From Planctomycetota bacterium (lineage in GTDB: Bacteria; Planctomycetota; Brocadiia; JAJRTI01): a DNA stretch of 27,151 bases. The position numbers and the translations under genes were made by a program. Position 1 is the first letter of the stretch. Each line of letters opens with the position of its first letter. Shown here piece after piece: positions 17,108-26,200 of this stretch. Under the pieces are notes generated by a model. It had not been told where the DNA came from and made no database searches. It was given only the letters and a program-made list of their open reading frames with translations. The stretch spans positions 1 to 27,151 of the forward strand of contig JAJRTI010000390.1 in assembly GCA_024278415.1 (NCBI GenBank), written 5' to 3'.

Positions 17108-19942
17108 TCATACGTCATATACCTTCAGCACTTCATCCCCGTAGTGGTTGATGATCTTGACCGCAATCTTGCCGGTCTCGGGTGGGTCGAAGGGCCGGCT
17201 CTTGGTGGAGTAGAGTTCGGTCCAGGCGGCTTCGTCGATCTCCGCGCGGAGCGCGCGCTTGAGCTTGTCGTACGGCCGGTCCGCGCCGGTGAAGTACGCG
17301 TGGCGCACGAAGAAGCTCTCGCCGTTGTAGTCGGTGTCGATGAACCAGCAGGCGGTGTCGTCGGTGCTGTTGCTGCGGATCTGGCCGGTGGTGGGGTCGT
17401 ACACGTCCACGCCTTTAACCTCGACCGTGAGCTTGCCATCCTTCTGCTTCTTGATGTCCAGATCGGGCTCGCCGAAGACCATGAACAGGTTGCCCGCGCC
17501 GGTCTTCTTGAGCAGCTCGTCGCCCATCGCGAGGTCGGGGTTCATCTTGACCGGCAGCACCACGAGCTTGCCGTATTGCACTTCTTCCTCCGCGACTGCG
17601 AAGTCCTCGCCTTTCTGGGTCTTGCGTTTGGGTGCGAACTCTTTGGCCGCCTCGAACGCGTGCGCGTCGAACGCAAACCCACACACGAGCAGCAGGTCGA
17701 AGCCTATGCCCTTGACCGCCTCCTTCGCGGCCTCCTTCACCTGCTCAGGGCCGACCGTGCCGTGCTCCGGGCCGATGCTCACCGCGACGCGGCGGGGCTG
17801 CTTGCCCTCGGTGTATTCGCCCTCGCCGTGAATCCACTCGCCCGCGTACGGCTCCAACCGCTCGAACGCGAGGCGCTCGTTCTTGACGCGGTTTTGCACC
17901 CCGGCCTTGCGCAGGTTGTCGAGGATCATGATTTCGAACTGGCCCGCGCCGGGCTCGCGCTTGGCCTGGGCCTCGGACGCGGGCCGGTCCTCGTCGGCCG
18001 ACAGCACACGGTGGGGGGAGAGGCTCTCGACCGTGAACGGCCCGGACACGCGCACGCGCTTCTTGTCCTCGTACGGCTGGTCGTAGAGCAGCTCCGTGTC
18101 CGCGTTGCGCGCGATGGACGCGTCGATCTCCTGTTGCCGCTCCCGACGCAAGCTCCACCATTGCTTGAGCAACTTTGCGGCCTCCTTGGGCCAGCCGGCC
18201 TCCGGCTCACGCGGGATTTCCCATTCCTCCCACTTCTGCTTGAGCAGCTTGTTCAGTTTCGCGCGGAGGGGCTCCAGCTTCTGCTGAAACTTCTCGTGGA
18301 TGGTGTCGATCTCAGCGTTGTTGGCGATGGCCTTGAGGGTGATGTGGGGCACGCGCTTGTACACGAAGCCTTTTTTGATGTCGCCGTGGGTGTCGTATTG
18401 GGGCGGCATCTTGCCGGTGATCTCGGCTTCCTTGGCCACGCCTTCCGGCGAGTCTGCGAGGAGGTAGTAGGGGTAGCGGCCGGCCATGAGCCGGGTGCGG
18501 GCGAGCGCGAGCGCGACGCGGCTCGTGTCGATGGTGATCCAGCGCCGGCCCCACTGCTCGGCCACGTACGCGGTCGTGCCGCTGCCGCAGGTGGGGTCGA
18601 GCACGAGGTCGCCGGGGTCGGTGGTCATAAGAATGCAGCGCGCTAGAACATCGGGGGCTGTCTGGACAACGTAGGACTTCGCGTATGACACTTGTGTGTC
18701 AGTCCAAGTGCTTGTTCTCTTCTTGTAGGGAAAATCTTCAAAGAAAAGCCGGTAGCTGAGGCTGTGCCCCTCTTCTTGCACACGCCCGATATCCGCCAGA
18801 ATTCGCAATTTCGGCTCGTTAACAACCCAAGCTCCCCCGCTTGGAGGCGGGTATGTTCGCCCATTGAAGTTAAACCGGAAGTCGCATTGTGCGGAATAGG
18901 AGGGAGCAAGGAGCGAAAACAAGCGATAATATCTTGTGCCATCCGGGTGTTTGGGTGACTTGAAGTCAGAGGCGGATATTTTCTCCCATGTCCCATCCCG
19001 GTACATTGCATACGGCCCGTGAGAGGCGACTTGCGAGACGTCATTTTCCTCATATAAGTGACGGAACTTGAGATTCCGAACATCTTTGGCATAGAACAAG
19101 ATGTGGTCGTGCATCGTCTCAAGGTACTTGGCACCGAGTGGTATGCTCTTTTTTCTGAAGACGATGTCCGCAACGAAGTTCTCAGAACCGAACACTTCGT
19201 CTAGAAGGGAGCGTACCAAGTGGGCGTTTTCAGAGTTCATCTGCACGAAGATACTCCCCGTATCCGTGAGCAGTTCCCTGGCCACAACAAACCGGTCCCG
19301 GAGGTAGGAGAGATAGGAATGGATGCCCAACTCCCACGTATCTCGAAACGCCTTCACCTGTTCCGGCTGCCGCGTCGCGTCCCCGGCCTTGCCATCCTTC
19401 ACGTCCCGCTTTCGCGTCGACACCTGCCAATTCGATCCGAACTTGATGCCGTACGGCGGGTCGATGTAGATCATCTGCACCTTTCCCTTGAGCCCCTCCT
19501 TCTCGGCAAGAGAGGTCATAACGAGCAGTGAGTCGCCGAGGATCATGCGGTTGGACCAGTTCTGCTCGTGATTGTAGAAGTCGATCTGCTGCTGGAAGTC
19601 GATGCCGTTGAAGTCGGCGAACAGATCGAGCTGCTGCTCGGGCTTGTCCGCCTTGGCCGCGCGGCGCACGTCTTCGACGATCGCGTGGGGGTGGATCTTC
19701 TCCTGGATGTAGATGGGCACGACCGGCACGGCCAAGTCCTCCCGATCCTGCTCGTCCTTGCCCTTCCACACGAGTTGTGGATCGAGGGACGGGTCGCGGG
19801 GGTAGAGCATGGTCTTGGGCGCGGCCTCGTCGTCTCGCACGAAGTCCTGTAGCTCGCGGGTGGGGATGTTCTTGCGCTTGTCCTTGTGGCGGGTGGACTC
19901 GACGCGGATGGATTTCTTCTTAGGGGTGCGTTTCTTGGCCAT
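17108..19942 (-). CDS. type III-like DNA methyltransferase (Mod), beta-class N6-adenine/N4-cytosine type
   Basis: The 944-residue protein methylates DNA with S-adenosylmethionine. I-L-G-D-S at 134-138 is followed by the catalytic D-P-P-Y at 161-164. The SAM-binding D-P-T-C-G-S-G-T comes later at 449-456, so the order is beta class, as in type III Mod. Between them (~255-430) lies the region that should hold target recognition, and its DNA is clearly less GC-rich than the flanks. A ~450-residue C-terminal extension (Lys/Glu-rich helices, then T-G-A-G-N-L-F-M-V-F-G-E-P-D-L) is typical of large type III-like Mod proteins. ATG 19942 is chosen because the next in-frame ATG upstream (20107) would read through repeat DNA. 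It is the last gene of the cassette; its Res partner is the first gene, over 3 kb upstream. Confidence 0.93.
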   Translation of the reverse strand: MAKKRTPKKKSIRVESTRHKDKRKNIPTRELQDFVRDDEAAPKTMLYPRDPSLDPQLVWKGKDEQDREDLAVPVVPIYIQEKIHPHAIVEDVRRAAKADKPEQQLDLFADFNGIDFQQQIDFYNHEQNWSNRMILGDSLLVMTSLAEKEGLKGKVQMIYIDPPYGIKFGSNWQVSTRKRDVKDGKAGDATRQPEQVKAFRDTWELGIHSYLSYLRDRFVVARELLTDTGSIFVQMNSENAHLVRSLLDEVFGSENFVADIVFRKKSIPLGAKYLETMHDHILFYAKDVRNLKFRHLYEENDVSQVASHGPYAMYRDGTWEKISASDFKSPKHPDGTRYYRLFSLLAPSYSAQCDFRFNFNGRTYPPPSGGAWVVNEPKLRILADIGRVQEEGHSLSYRLFFEDFPYKKRTSTWTDTQVSYAKSYVVQTAPDVLARCILMTTDPGDLVLDPTCGSGTTAYVAEQWGRRWITIDTSRVALALARTRLMAGRYPYYLLADSPEGVAKEAEITGKMPPQYDTHGDIKKGFVYKRVPHITLKAIANNAEIDTIHEKFQQKLEPLRAKLNKLLKQKWEEWEIPREPEAGWPKEAAKLLKQWWSLRRERQQEIDASIARNADTELLYDQPYEDKKRVRVSGPFTVESLSPHRVLSADEDRPASEAQAKREPGAGQFEIMILDNLRKAGVQNRVKNERLAFERLEPYAGEWIHGEGEYTEGKQPRRVAVSIGPEHGTVGPEQVKEAAKEAVKGIGFDLLLVCGFAFDAHAFEAAKEFAPKRKTQKGEDFAVAEEEVQYGKLVVLPVKMNPDLAMGDELLKKTGAGNLFMVFGEPDLDIKKQKDGKLTVEVKGVDVYDPTTGQIRSNSTDDTACWFIDTDYNGESFFVRHAYFTGADRPYDKLKRALRAEIDEAAWTELYSTKSRPFDPPETGKIAVKIINHYGDEVLKVYDV

Positions 19943-19960
19943 GAGTTGTTTCTCAGCTTT

Positions 19961-20336
19961 TTGCCACAGAGGGCGCAGAGGTTTTAGGGCTTGGCCACAG
20001 AGGGCACTGAGCGCACAGAGAGAATAAAGGGGAAGACAGACGGAATCCTGGGCACGAGGGCCGCCCGGGGGCCTTGGGAACGACCGCCGCTTGACGGCCC
20101 TTCCCAACGTCCAATCCGATCCTCTGTGCTCTCGGTGGCCTCTGTGGCCAATCTCCGCGACAGTGAGTGTTTGCCACAGAGGGCGCAGAGCGCACAGAGA
20201 GAATAAAGGGGAAGACAGACGGAATCCCGGCGCGAGGGCCGCCCAGGGGCCTTGGTAACAACCGCGCCTTGGCGGGCTATGTCAACGCGCGAATCCGATC
20301 CTCTGTGCTCTCGGTGACCTCTGTGGCCAATCTCCT
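19961..20336. repeat. tandem palindromic CACAGAG-type elements (two full copies, one partial)
   Basis: Two ~165-base units (19991-20155 and 20171-20336) repeat with a period of 180. Each begins with a ~28-base arm starting GGCCACAGAGG or GCCACAGAGG and ends with its near-complement CC-CTGTGGCC; in the first unit 25 of 28 positions pair. The unit interiors are alike except for a variable segment that in each copy forms its own short hairpin (GCCG/CGGC in one, CGCC/GGCG in the other). A partial arm lies at 19961-19980. The block fills the gap between Mod and the GxxExxY gene. Confidence 0.88.
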
Positions 20337-20705
20337 CTACAGTGAGACGCGTTTGACGCCATCCACCAGTCGCTCTTCTCCGAAGTTGATGAGCAATCCT
20401 CGTCGCAGGTCTGTCACCTTCAGATAGGAGAGCACCTGCGCCAGTGCCACGTCGGGCAGGTTGCGGACGCTTTTGATCTCGACGACGACCTGTCCATCGA
20501 CAAGGATGTCCAGCCGTTGGCCTTTGATGATGTGGCCCTTGTAGTTCACCTCGACCTCGACTTGGCGCTCGAATGGCATGCTGCGGAGTTCCATCTCGCA
20601 GCACAAGGCTTCCTCGTAGATCGACTCGAGCAGCCCCGGGCCAAGGATTCGATGGACCTCGATGGCCGCGGCGATGATGTCGCCGGTGAGTTTGTCTTGT
20701 TCCAT
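20337..20705 (-). CDS. GxxExxY protein (small PD-(D/E)XK-like protein)
   Basis: The 122-residue protein carries the name-giving motif G24-L-L-E27-S-I-Y30 after V-H-R-I-L-G-P. It then shows a PD-(D/E)XK-like core: R-L-D66-I-L-V, E76-I-K78 and a downstream Q90 in A-Q-V-L-S-Y. The family is usually listed as of unknown function; a nuclease fold is suggested by this core. ATG 20705 is chosen because GAGG lies 6 bases upstream; a longer frame would read repeat DNA. The gene is bracketed by CACAGAG-type repeats on both sides, with the second unit abutting its stop codon. I recall such genes often sitting beside similar repeats in other genomes. Whether it belongs to the restriction cassette or is a passenger of the repeats is open. 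Confidence 0.88.
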   Translation of the reverse strand: MEQDKLTGDIIAAAIEVHRILGPGLLESIYEEALCCEMELRSMPFERQVEVEVNYKGHIIKGQRLDILVDGQVVVEIKSVRNLPDVALAQVLSYLKVTDLRRGLLINFGEERLVDGVKRVSL

Positions 20706-20726
20706 GTTTGCCTCAGAGGCGGGGTG

Positions 20727-20757
20727 TTGCCACAGAGGGCGCTGAGAGCACAGAGGG
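20727..20757. repeat. single CACAGAG-type arm upstream of the GxxExxY gene
   Basis: This left-arm-like copy (GCCACAGAGGGCGC followed by GAGAGCACAGAGG) lies 22 bases before the GxxExxY start. A degenerate right-arm-like stretch may follow near 20815-20845, where it would touch the 3' end of the 344-residue gene. Confidence 0.65.
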
Positions 20758-20842
20758 CGGAAGGAGGCTGGATCTCTCGCTGGCGGGACTGGAGTTAGCT
20801 CTTCTGGCCATCTTCTTCTGTGGCTCAACTCTCTCTGCCCTC

Positions 20843-21877
20843 TCACTCGAACAGGCTGGGCTGCTCGTCGGGCGGCTTCGTCACGCCAAATGTAGTTCGA
20901 CGATCTTCCAGCCAGTTGAGGAACTGCTCCTTCTCCTCGGTTGTACGCCACTGGATGGTCAGACAGTTATGGTCCAATGCGACGTCTCTCTGTTTGTCCT
21001 GCCAATACTCGCGGATGCGTTTGAAGACGTTCTCGCGCACAAGGCGGCGCAGGCGCTTCTGGCGTTTCCCTCCCAAAAACTCGAACACACCATCGGTGGT
21101 TTTGAGCAACAGGTCGTCGGGGGTCGTCGCATACTCGACGCCCAACGGCAACGAATGGAGGTCGCAGAGGAGGCAAGCGCGGACTTGTTCGATCAACGCC
21201 TGCCGGTAGAAGTCACGCATCTCCTCGTTGTGGCAGTCCTCATCGCTGAAGACCAGCAGGAGCGGCGCAGGATCCGTGTCTTCGGTCAGACCGGCGAGAA
21301 CCTCAACGCAGTCCTCCTCGATCCCGACGTGTCTCTTGAAGGCTGAGTCCCAGGCATAGACCATGGACTCCTCCTGGATGCTGAGGCCATGGACGGAGAA
21401 GACGCCTGGCTCCAGATGGAGGCCGCGTAGTTGGTGCGTTAGGGCCGTCAGGCATTCGGCCATGGGTGCGCGCCTTTCCTCCGGGAGGACATAGCAGAGC
21501 ATGCACGAGGACAGCGGGTCAAGGACCTCCGCGAACGCCGAACCAGACGCGAGCAAATGGGCCTGAGCTTGCCTAGCGTTGGTGCTATCTGGGGCGAAGG
21601 AATCCGACTTGGCCTCGAAATACAGAGCTTTCTTGTCCGCTTGGCGGCTGAGAATGAGTTCCGGCTCGGGCGCGAAGCTGATGTCACTCGAAGAAACCTC
21701 TATTGCCCTGGACGTTTCTGGGGGAAGTGGAAACGGCTGTTCCACGCGGATGATCCTGAACCCCTGTTCGTGGAAAAACGGACGGACCCTATGCCCATCT
21801 GACGGCTGTTCCTTGGCCATCCAGAGCAGCAAGTTAAGGTGAAAGACGGGATCGCGCAGTAGAGACTCAGGCTTCAT
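20843..21877 (-). CDS. uncharacterised 344-aa protein with PD-(D/E)XK-like motif
   Basis: I do not recognise the family. Residues ~57-110 look like a PD-(D/E)XK nuclease core: an acidic strand P-E-P-E73-L-I-L, then Y-F-E88-A-K90 nine or more residues later, and a helix with A-R-Q-A-Q-A-H. The C-terminal third is charged and helical (K-R-Q-K-R-L-R-R-L near 271-279), which would suit DNA binding, and ends P-S-L-F-E. ATG 21877 is chosen because GGAGG lies 4-5 bases upstream. The start overlaps the upstream 429-residue gene by 11 bases, so the two products are probably made together and may bind each other. Base composition is less GC-rich than in Mod or Res. The proposed role is a nuclease or DNA-binding partner of the Res/Mod pair. 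Confidence 0.8.
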   Translation of the reverse strand: MKPESLLRDPVFHLNLLLWMAKEQPSDGHRVRPFFHEQGFRIIRVEQPFPLPPETSRAIEVSSSDISFAPEPELILSRQADKKALYFEAKSDSFAPDSTNARQAQAHLLASGSAFAEVLDPLSSCMLCYVLPEERRAPMAECLTALTHQLRGLHLEPGVFSVHGLSIQEESMVYAWDSAFKRHVGIEEDCVEVLAGLTEDTDPAPLLLVFSDEDCHNEEMRDFYRQALIEQVRACLLCDLHSLPLGVEYATTPDDLLLKTTDGVFEFLGGKRQKRLRRLVRENVFKRIREYWQDKQRDVALDHNCLTIQWRTTEEKEQFLNWLEDRRTTFGVTKPPDEQPSLFE

Positions 21878-23156
21878 CTGACCTCCATGGGTTTGCTGGC
21901 TGTTTGCTGACAACGGACTCGAAAGACTCAGAGCCGATCCACGCTTGAATCTTGGGACAGACGTAGTGCTGGATGTTCGTGACGAGACGATGGAACGTGT
22001 TTCCGCATGTGCCCTTTGGCAGGATTGCGACGACTCCTTTGGCGGTGAGTTCCAAGTTGATAGGCTGCCAGAGGTGCCGGTCGGCGCCATACACATGAAC
22101 CTTCGTTGGACCGAGTCTGATGGGGTTCCCCCAAAGTCGGAAACGGTTACGCTTCTGGAAGGCCATCTGGACCCACCGGTTGAAGGTTGCCTCAGAGAGT
22201 GGCTCGCCAAACTGCACGACAAGGGGGACGCCTTTCATCCCGATGCTCGCGCGCCCACCTTGAGCCGGTTCTTCGACGTGGCTCCATGCGCACTCCTCTG
22301 TGAACGCAAGGATGGCTTTGTATGTGCGGTAGAGGTAACGGACCGTGTTGCGATGATCCTCGAAGTTGTCAGCCCGGTTCGTGATCTGGCCAGTCTGGTA
22401 CAGGTCGTGGCCGCCCCGGCCCAGGCGGGAAGGCAGCCGCAGGGCGTACAACGCGTGGAGGGGGGCGTAGTCCTCCTGTAGCTTGGTCAGCGACTCCTTT
22501 ATCCTGCCGATGCGATCTCCCATCTCGAAACGAGCCTTCCGCCTCTCGATGTCAGGCTTGTCTGGATCGGCGCCAGCGCTGGTCTCGGTTTCATACTCAT
22601 CTTCCTCCTCGGAAACAGCATCAGCCTCGGCCGAATCGTCCGGCATATCGAAGATGCTTTCGTGACTGAATACGAGTTTGGCAAAGCGACCATCGCCTCG
22701 ATCTTTGACGTCCCGGTTCCACAGCACCTGGAGAAGCGGGCTGCTAAACCAAGCCGCGTCGAGATCGGGGGCCTGGATCCACCTGGCGAGGCGCTTCTTG
22801 GCCTCCGCAGACCCTTCACATGTGTAGTATGCGAAGAACCTCTCGTCGTACTGCTCCACAAAGCCGGTGGTCAGACGGTGCTGCTGTTTCGTCTCTGGGT
22901 CCAACACATCATCTGTGAGGGCCATGAAGTGATCGTCGAGCATTTGCACATCCACGCCCAAGCCTTCGAATATGTCAGCCGGGGGCTTGGGCCGGCCGTC
23001 GCCACGTCTCGCCACATGTTCTAAGAGGAACGTTTTGACCAACGGCGCACGCGTGTGTGCGCGGTCCAATCCGGCCTTGCCTTCGGCGGAAAGACCATTG
23101 AAGAAGCGATAGACTTCGAATCGGTCGCTGGGATATTGGGGAGCAAGTGGTTTCAT
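21867..23156 (-). CDS. uncharacterised 429-aa cassette protein
   Basis: I do not recognise the family. Residues 1-170 are helical and mixed-charge with a Trp/Phe-rich patch (A-A-W-F-S-S-P-L-L-Q-V-L-W). Residues ~171-200 form a strongly acidic linker (E-E-E-D-E-Y-E-T-E). Residues 205-429 form a second domain with basic helices (F-Q-K-R-N-R-F-R-L-W-G-N-P-I-R) and H-V-Y-G-A-D-R-H-L-W-Q-P. There is no Walker motif, metal cluster or membrane segment. GAGG lies 5 bases before the ATG. It begins 85 bases after the Res stop and overlaps the 344-residue gene by 11 bases. It could be a specificity or scaffold subunit; this is a guess from position and charge only. About 57% GC was counted in one 60-base stretch, against 63-73% in sampled stretches of Res and Mod. 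Confidence 0.8.
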   Translation of the reverse strand: MKPLAPQYPSDRFEVYRFFNGLSAEGKAGLDRAHTRAPLVKTFLLEHVARRGDGRPKPPADIFEGLGVDVQMLDDHFMALTDDVLDPETKQQHRLTTGFVEQYDERFFAYYTCEGSAEAKKRLARWIQAPDLDAAWFSSPLLQVLWNRDVKDRGDGRFAKLVFSHESIFDMPDDSAEADAVSEEEDEYETETSAGADPDKPDIERRKARFEMGDRIGRIKESLTKLQEDYAPLHALYALRLPSRLGRGGHDLYQTGQITNRADNFEDHRNTVRYLYRTYKAILAFTEECAWSHVEEPAQGGRASIGMKGVPLVVQFGEPLSEATFNRWVQMAFQKRNRFRLWGNPIRLGPTKVHVYGADRHLWQPINLELTAKGVVAILPKGTCGNTFHRLVTNIQHYVCPKIQAWIGSESFESVVSKQPANPWRSDEA

Positions 23157-23241
23157 GTGTACCTCGTGTGGTCAGCATGGTCCGCTGGGCTGTCTGCGGG
23201 ATGGCCGATCAGAGGCCCAGCAGGCATGGGCTCTCTCTGCC

Positions 23242-26200
23242 CTATGTTCTTGCTGCCAGTGGTATAGTGCCGGACAGGTGAGCGCGGATGAGGTTCTGCG
23301 CGTCCCAGGGATCGGCGATCTCCAGGAAGTCCCACCGGCCGAAGCCGCCGTGGTTGTTCACCGCGGGCACCCAGAGCGCGCAAGCCGTGTCGACCTTGGC
23401 CGCCTTGTCCTTGCGCTTCTGGCCGGTCACCTCGATGATGAGGTTGAGCAGCCCGTCGCGGCCGTCGTCGATGTGCGCGATGAAGTCGGGGACGTAACGG
23501 TGCTCTTGGCCGTTGAGCGTGTAAGGGATGGTGAAGCCCAGGTTCTGGTTCTTCACATAGTGCACGACCTCGCCCATGTCCTCCAAAGTCTGGGCCATCT
23601 TCTGCTCCCAGGACTTGGTGTCGCCGACTACGTGCGAGACGTGGCACTTGTCGGGCCGCGTCTCGTACACGGGCCGGGCCGTGTCGAAGTCCACGTATCG
23701 GGTGGAGCCCACAGTGTTGTACGGCTGGAGGATGGGCTTGAGCACGCGCTGCCCGTGGTGGGCCTCCGCAATGGAGCGGTAGATCTTGTCCGCCGCGTCG
23801 TGGGCGAGTTCGAGCAGCAGGAGCATCTGGGGGAAGGTGTTGTCCTTGAGCGTGACGCACTCGTCGAGCCAGCGCTTGGTGATGGCAAGGACCTCCGGGA
23901 AGCGCCAGGCCTGCACCTCGCTCTCCCATTTGTGCTCCTTGGCCGGCTCCTCGCTTGCGGCCGGCTCCTGTCGGTCACCTCGGAAGTACTTCTCCAGCAC
24001 GAGCTTAGCCAACAAGAACGCAACCTCCTGAGGCCGGCGCTTCTTCAAGTCGTCCAGTTCGTGGATGGTCGTCTCGCCGACGATGGGCGCGTTCTCGGTC
24101 TTGGAGGGGATCTGCTTGGTCGACAGCGAGAGCCGAGAAGCGCGGGTGAACGTGGCGGACAGCTTCTCGTCGGGCATGTCGTAGCGGTAGCCCAGAAGCT
24201 TGGGGAAGGTGATCTCGCAGTCCAGGCGCTCGTCCAAGGCCCGCACGTGGGTGACCTCTCGTGGCTCCGGCGGCTCGTCCGTTGAGCCGGCGCAGGGGAT
24301 AAACGAGAAGGGCACGCCGTACACCTCGGCATACTCGGGCTCGAATTTGTGATCGTCGTTGACCGCGTAGCTCCTGCGGCGCAGGCCTCGGCCGACCACC
24401 TGCTCGCAGAGCAATTGCGTGCCGAACGCGCGCACGCCGAGGATGTGGGTGACCGTGTTGGCGTCCCAACCCTCCGTGAGCATCGAGACCGACACGACAC
24501 ACTTGACGTGCTCTCCGAGCCTGCCGGCTTTGCCTACGGTGTTCATGACCTCTCGGAGCAGATCCTCGTCGGTGAGTTGTTCCGCGTCGCGGCCGGGGAA
24601 GCGCTCCCGATACTCGGCCTTGAACTGCTCGATCTCGGCCGCGGCGATCTTCTTGAACTCCTTGCTCATGGCCTCGCCGGAGTCGAGTTGCTCGCTATCG
24701 ATGAGGATCGTGTTGGGCCGGGAGCGCCAGTGGCCGTTCTCCTCGTTGTTGAAGATGGGGAGTGCGCCCGGGATAACGATCTGAGATCCGTCGGGGAGGG
24801 TCTTTGACCACCCGGCGATGTAGTCGTACACGAGCTTGGAGACGTTGGTGTTGTTGCACACAACGATGAAGACTGGCGGGGTCTGGCCTCGCTGCCGGGC
24901 GGTCTCGTTCTGCTCCCACCTGCGGTAATACTTCTCGTAATTGCCGTAGAGGCTATGGAGCGCGCCTTGGAGTTCCTTGGGCAGTTTCGGCTCGCCTCCG
25001 CTGGCGTCCTCAGTGCCCCGGCCCTTCTTGGGCAACTGCTCGCGAATGCGCAGCCAGATCTCGCGATACGTAGGCATGTCGCCCGTCATGGAATCGTCGG
25101 CCACCGGGACACGCGGTATCTTGACGATGCCGGATTCGATCGCGTCGATCAGTGAGAAGTCGGACACGGCCCAAGGGAAGAGCGCGCCTTCTTTGTATCC
25201 AGAGCCACGCAGGAAGAACGGCGTAGCGGAGAGGTCGTAGACCGTCTTGATGCCGATCTTGCGAGCAACGGCTTCGAGGCCGGAAATCCAGATTCGGGCC
25301 TGCTTGTCCCGCTTTTCGGCCTCTTTTCGGTCGTCGCCTTTGAGCTTGACCGGTTCGGCGTCTGCGCGCCGGCGGTAGCAGTGGTGGGCCTCGTCGTTGA
25401 TGACGATGATCTGTCTCTGGCTTCCAAGCTCTCGGCACACGCGGCGCACCATTTCGTCGGGCGTCTCAGTGAACGCGTCTCCCTTGCCTTTGGACAGCAG
25501 CGACTTGGTGAGCTTGCCTGCCGCGACCTTCTCTCGACGCATGAACGCGTGGAAGTTCGTGATAAGAATCTTGGCCCTGCCCAACTCCTGGAGCCACTCC
25601 TCCGGTAGCACGTCGCGCTCGCGATAGTAGTTTTGCGGATCGTTGGGCAGCAGGACACGCAAGCGATCGCGGATCGTGATGCCGGGGGTAACAATGAGAA
25701 ACGCGTCGGTAAAGCGAGCATCCTGGCGATTGGCGAGCTTGTTGAGCGCCTGCCAGGCGATGAGCATGGCCATGACCACGGTCTTGCCCGCGCCGGTGGC
25801 CATCTTGAACGCGATGCGGAACAGCCCGGGGTTCGCGGCGTCGTTGGCCTCTCGGATCAGGTTGGTGATCCACGAGTCGCCGAACTTGCTGGCGACTTCG
25901 GCGAGATAAATGGCGGTCTCGATAGCCTCGATCTGACAGAAGAAGAAGCGCTTCTCCCGCTCGGGATCGGTCCAGTATTCCAGCAGACGACCTGTGGTTT
26001 TCGTGACGCCCGCGTAGCCGCCCTGCCTCCAGATGGAGACCCGCGCCCGAATTTGGTTCACCTCGTGGTTCAGCTGAAGGCGGTCTTGGGTCCATTCGCT
26101 TTGGAGGAGAAACGGACTCTTGTCCTTCTTCTTCGGCCGCGCGATAGGGATGAAGTACGCGCTCTTGCGCCGGGACTCGATGATCTCGTTCGTGATGCCT

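Noticed and set aside
17057..18646. 529-codon plus-strand frame
   Set aside because: Antisense to the 3' part of Mod.
19961..20336. CRISPR array
   Set aside because: The repeats are long (~165 bases) palindromic units in two copies, not short repeats with unique spacers; no cas gene is present.
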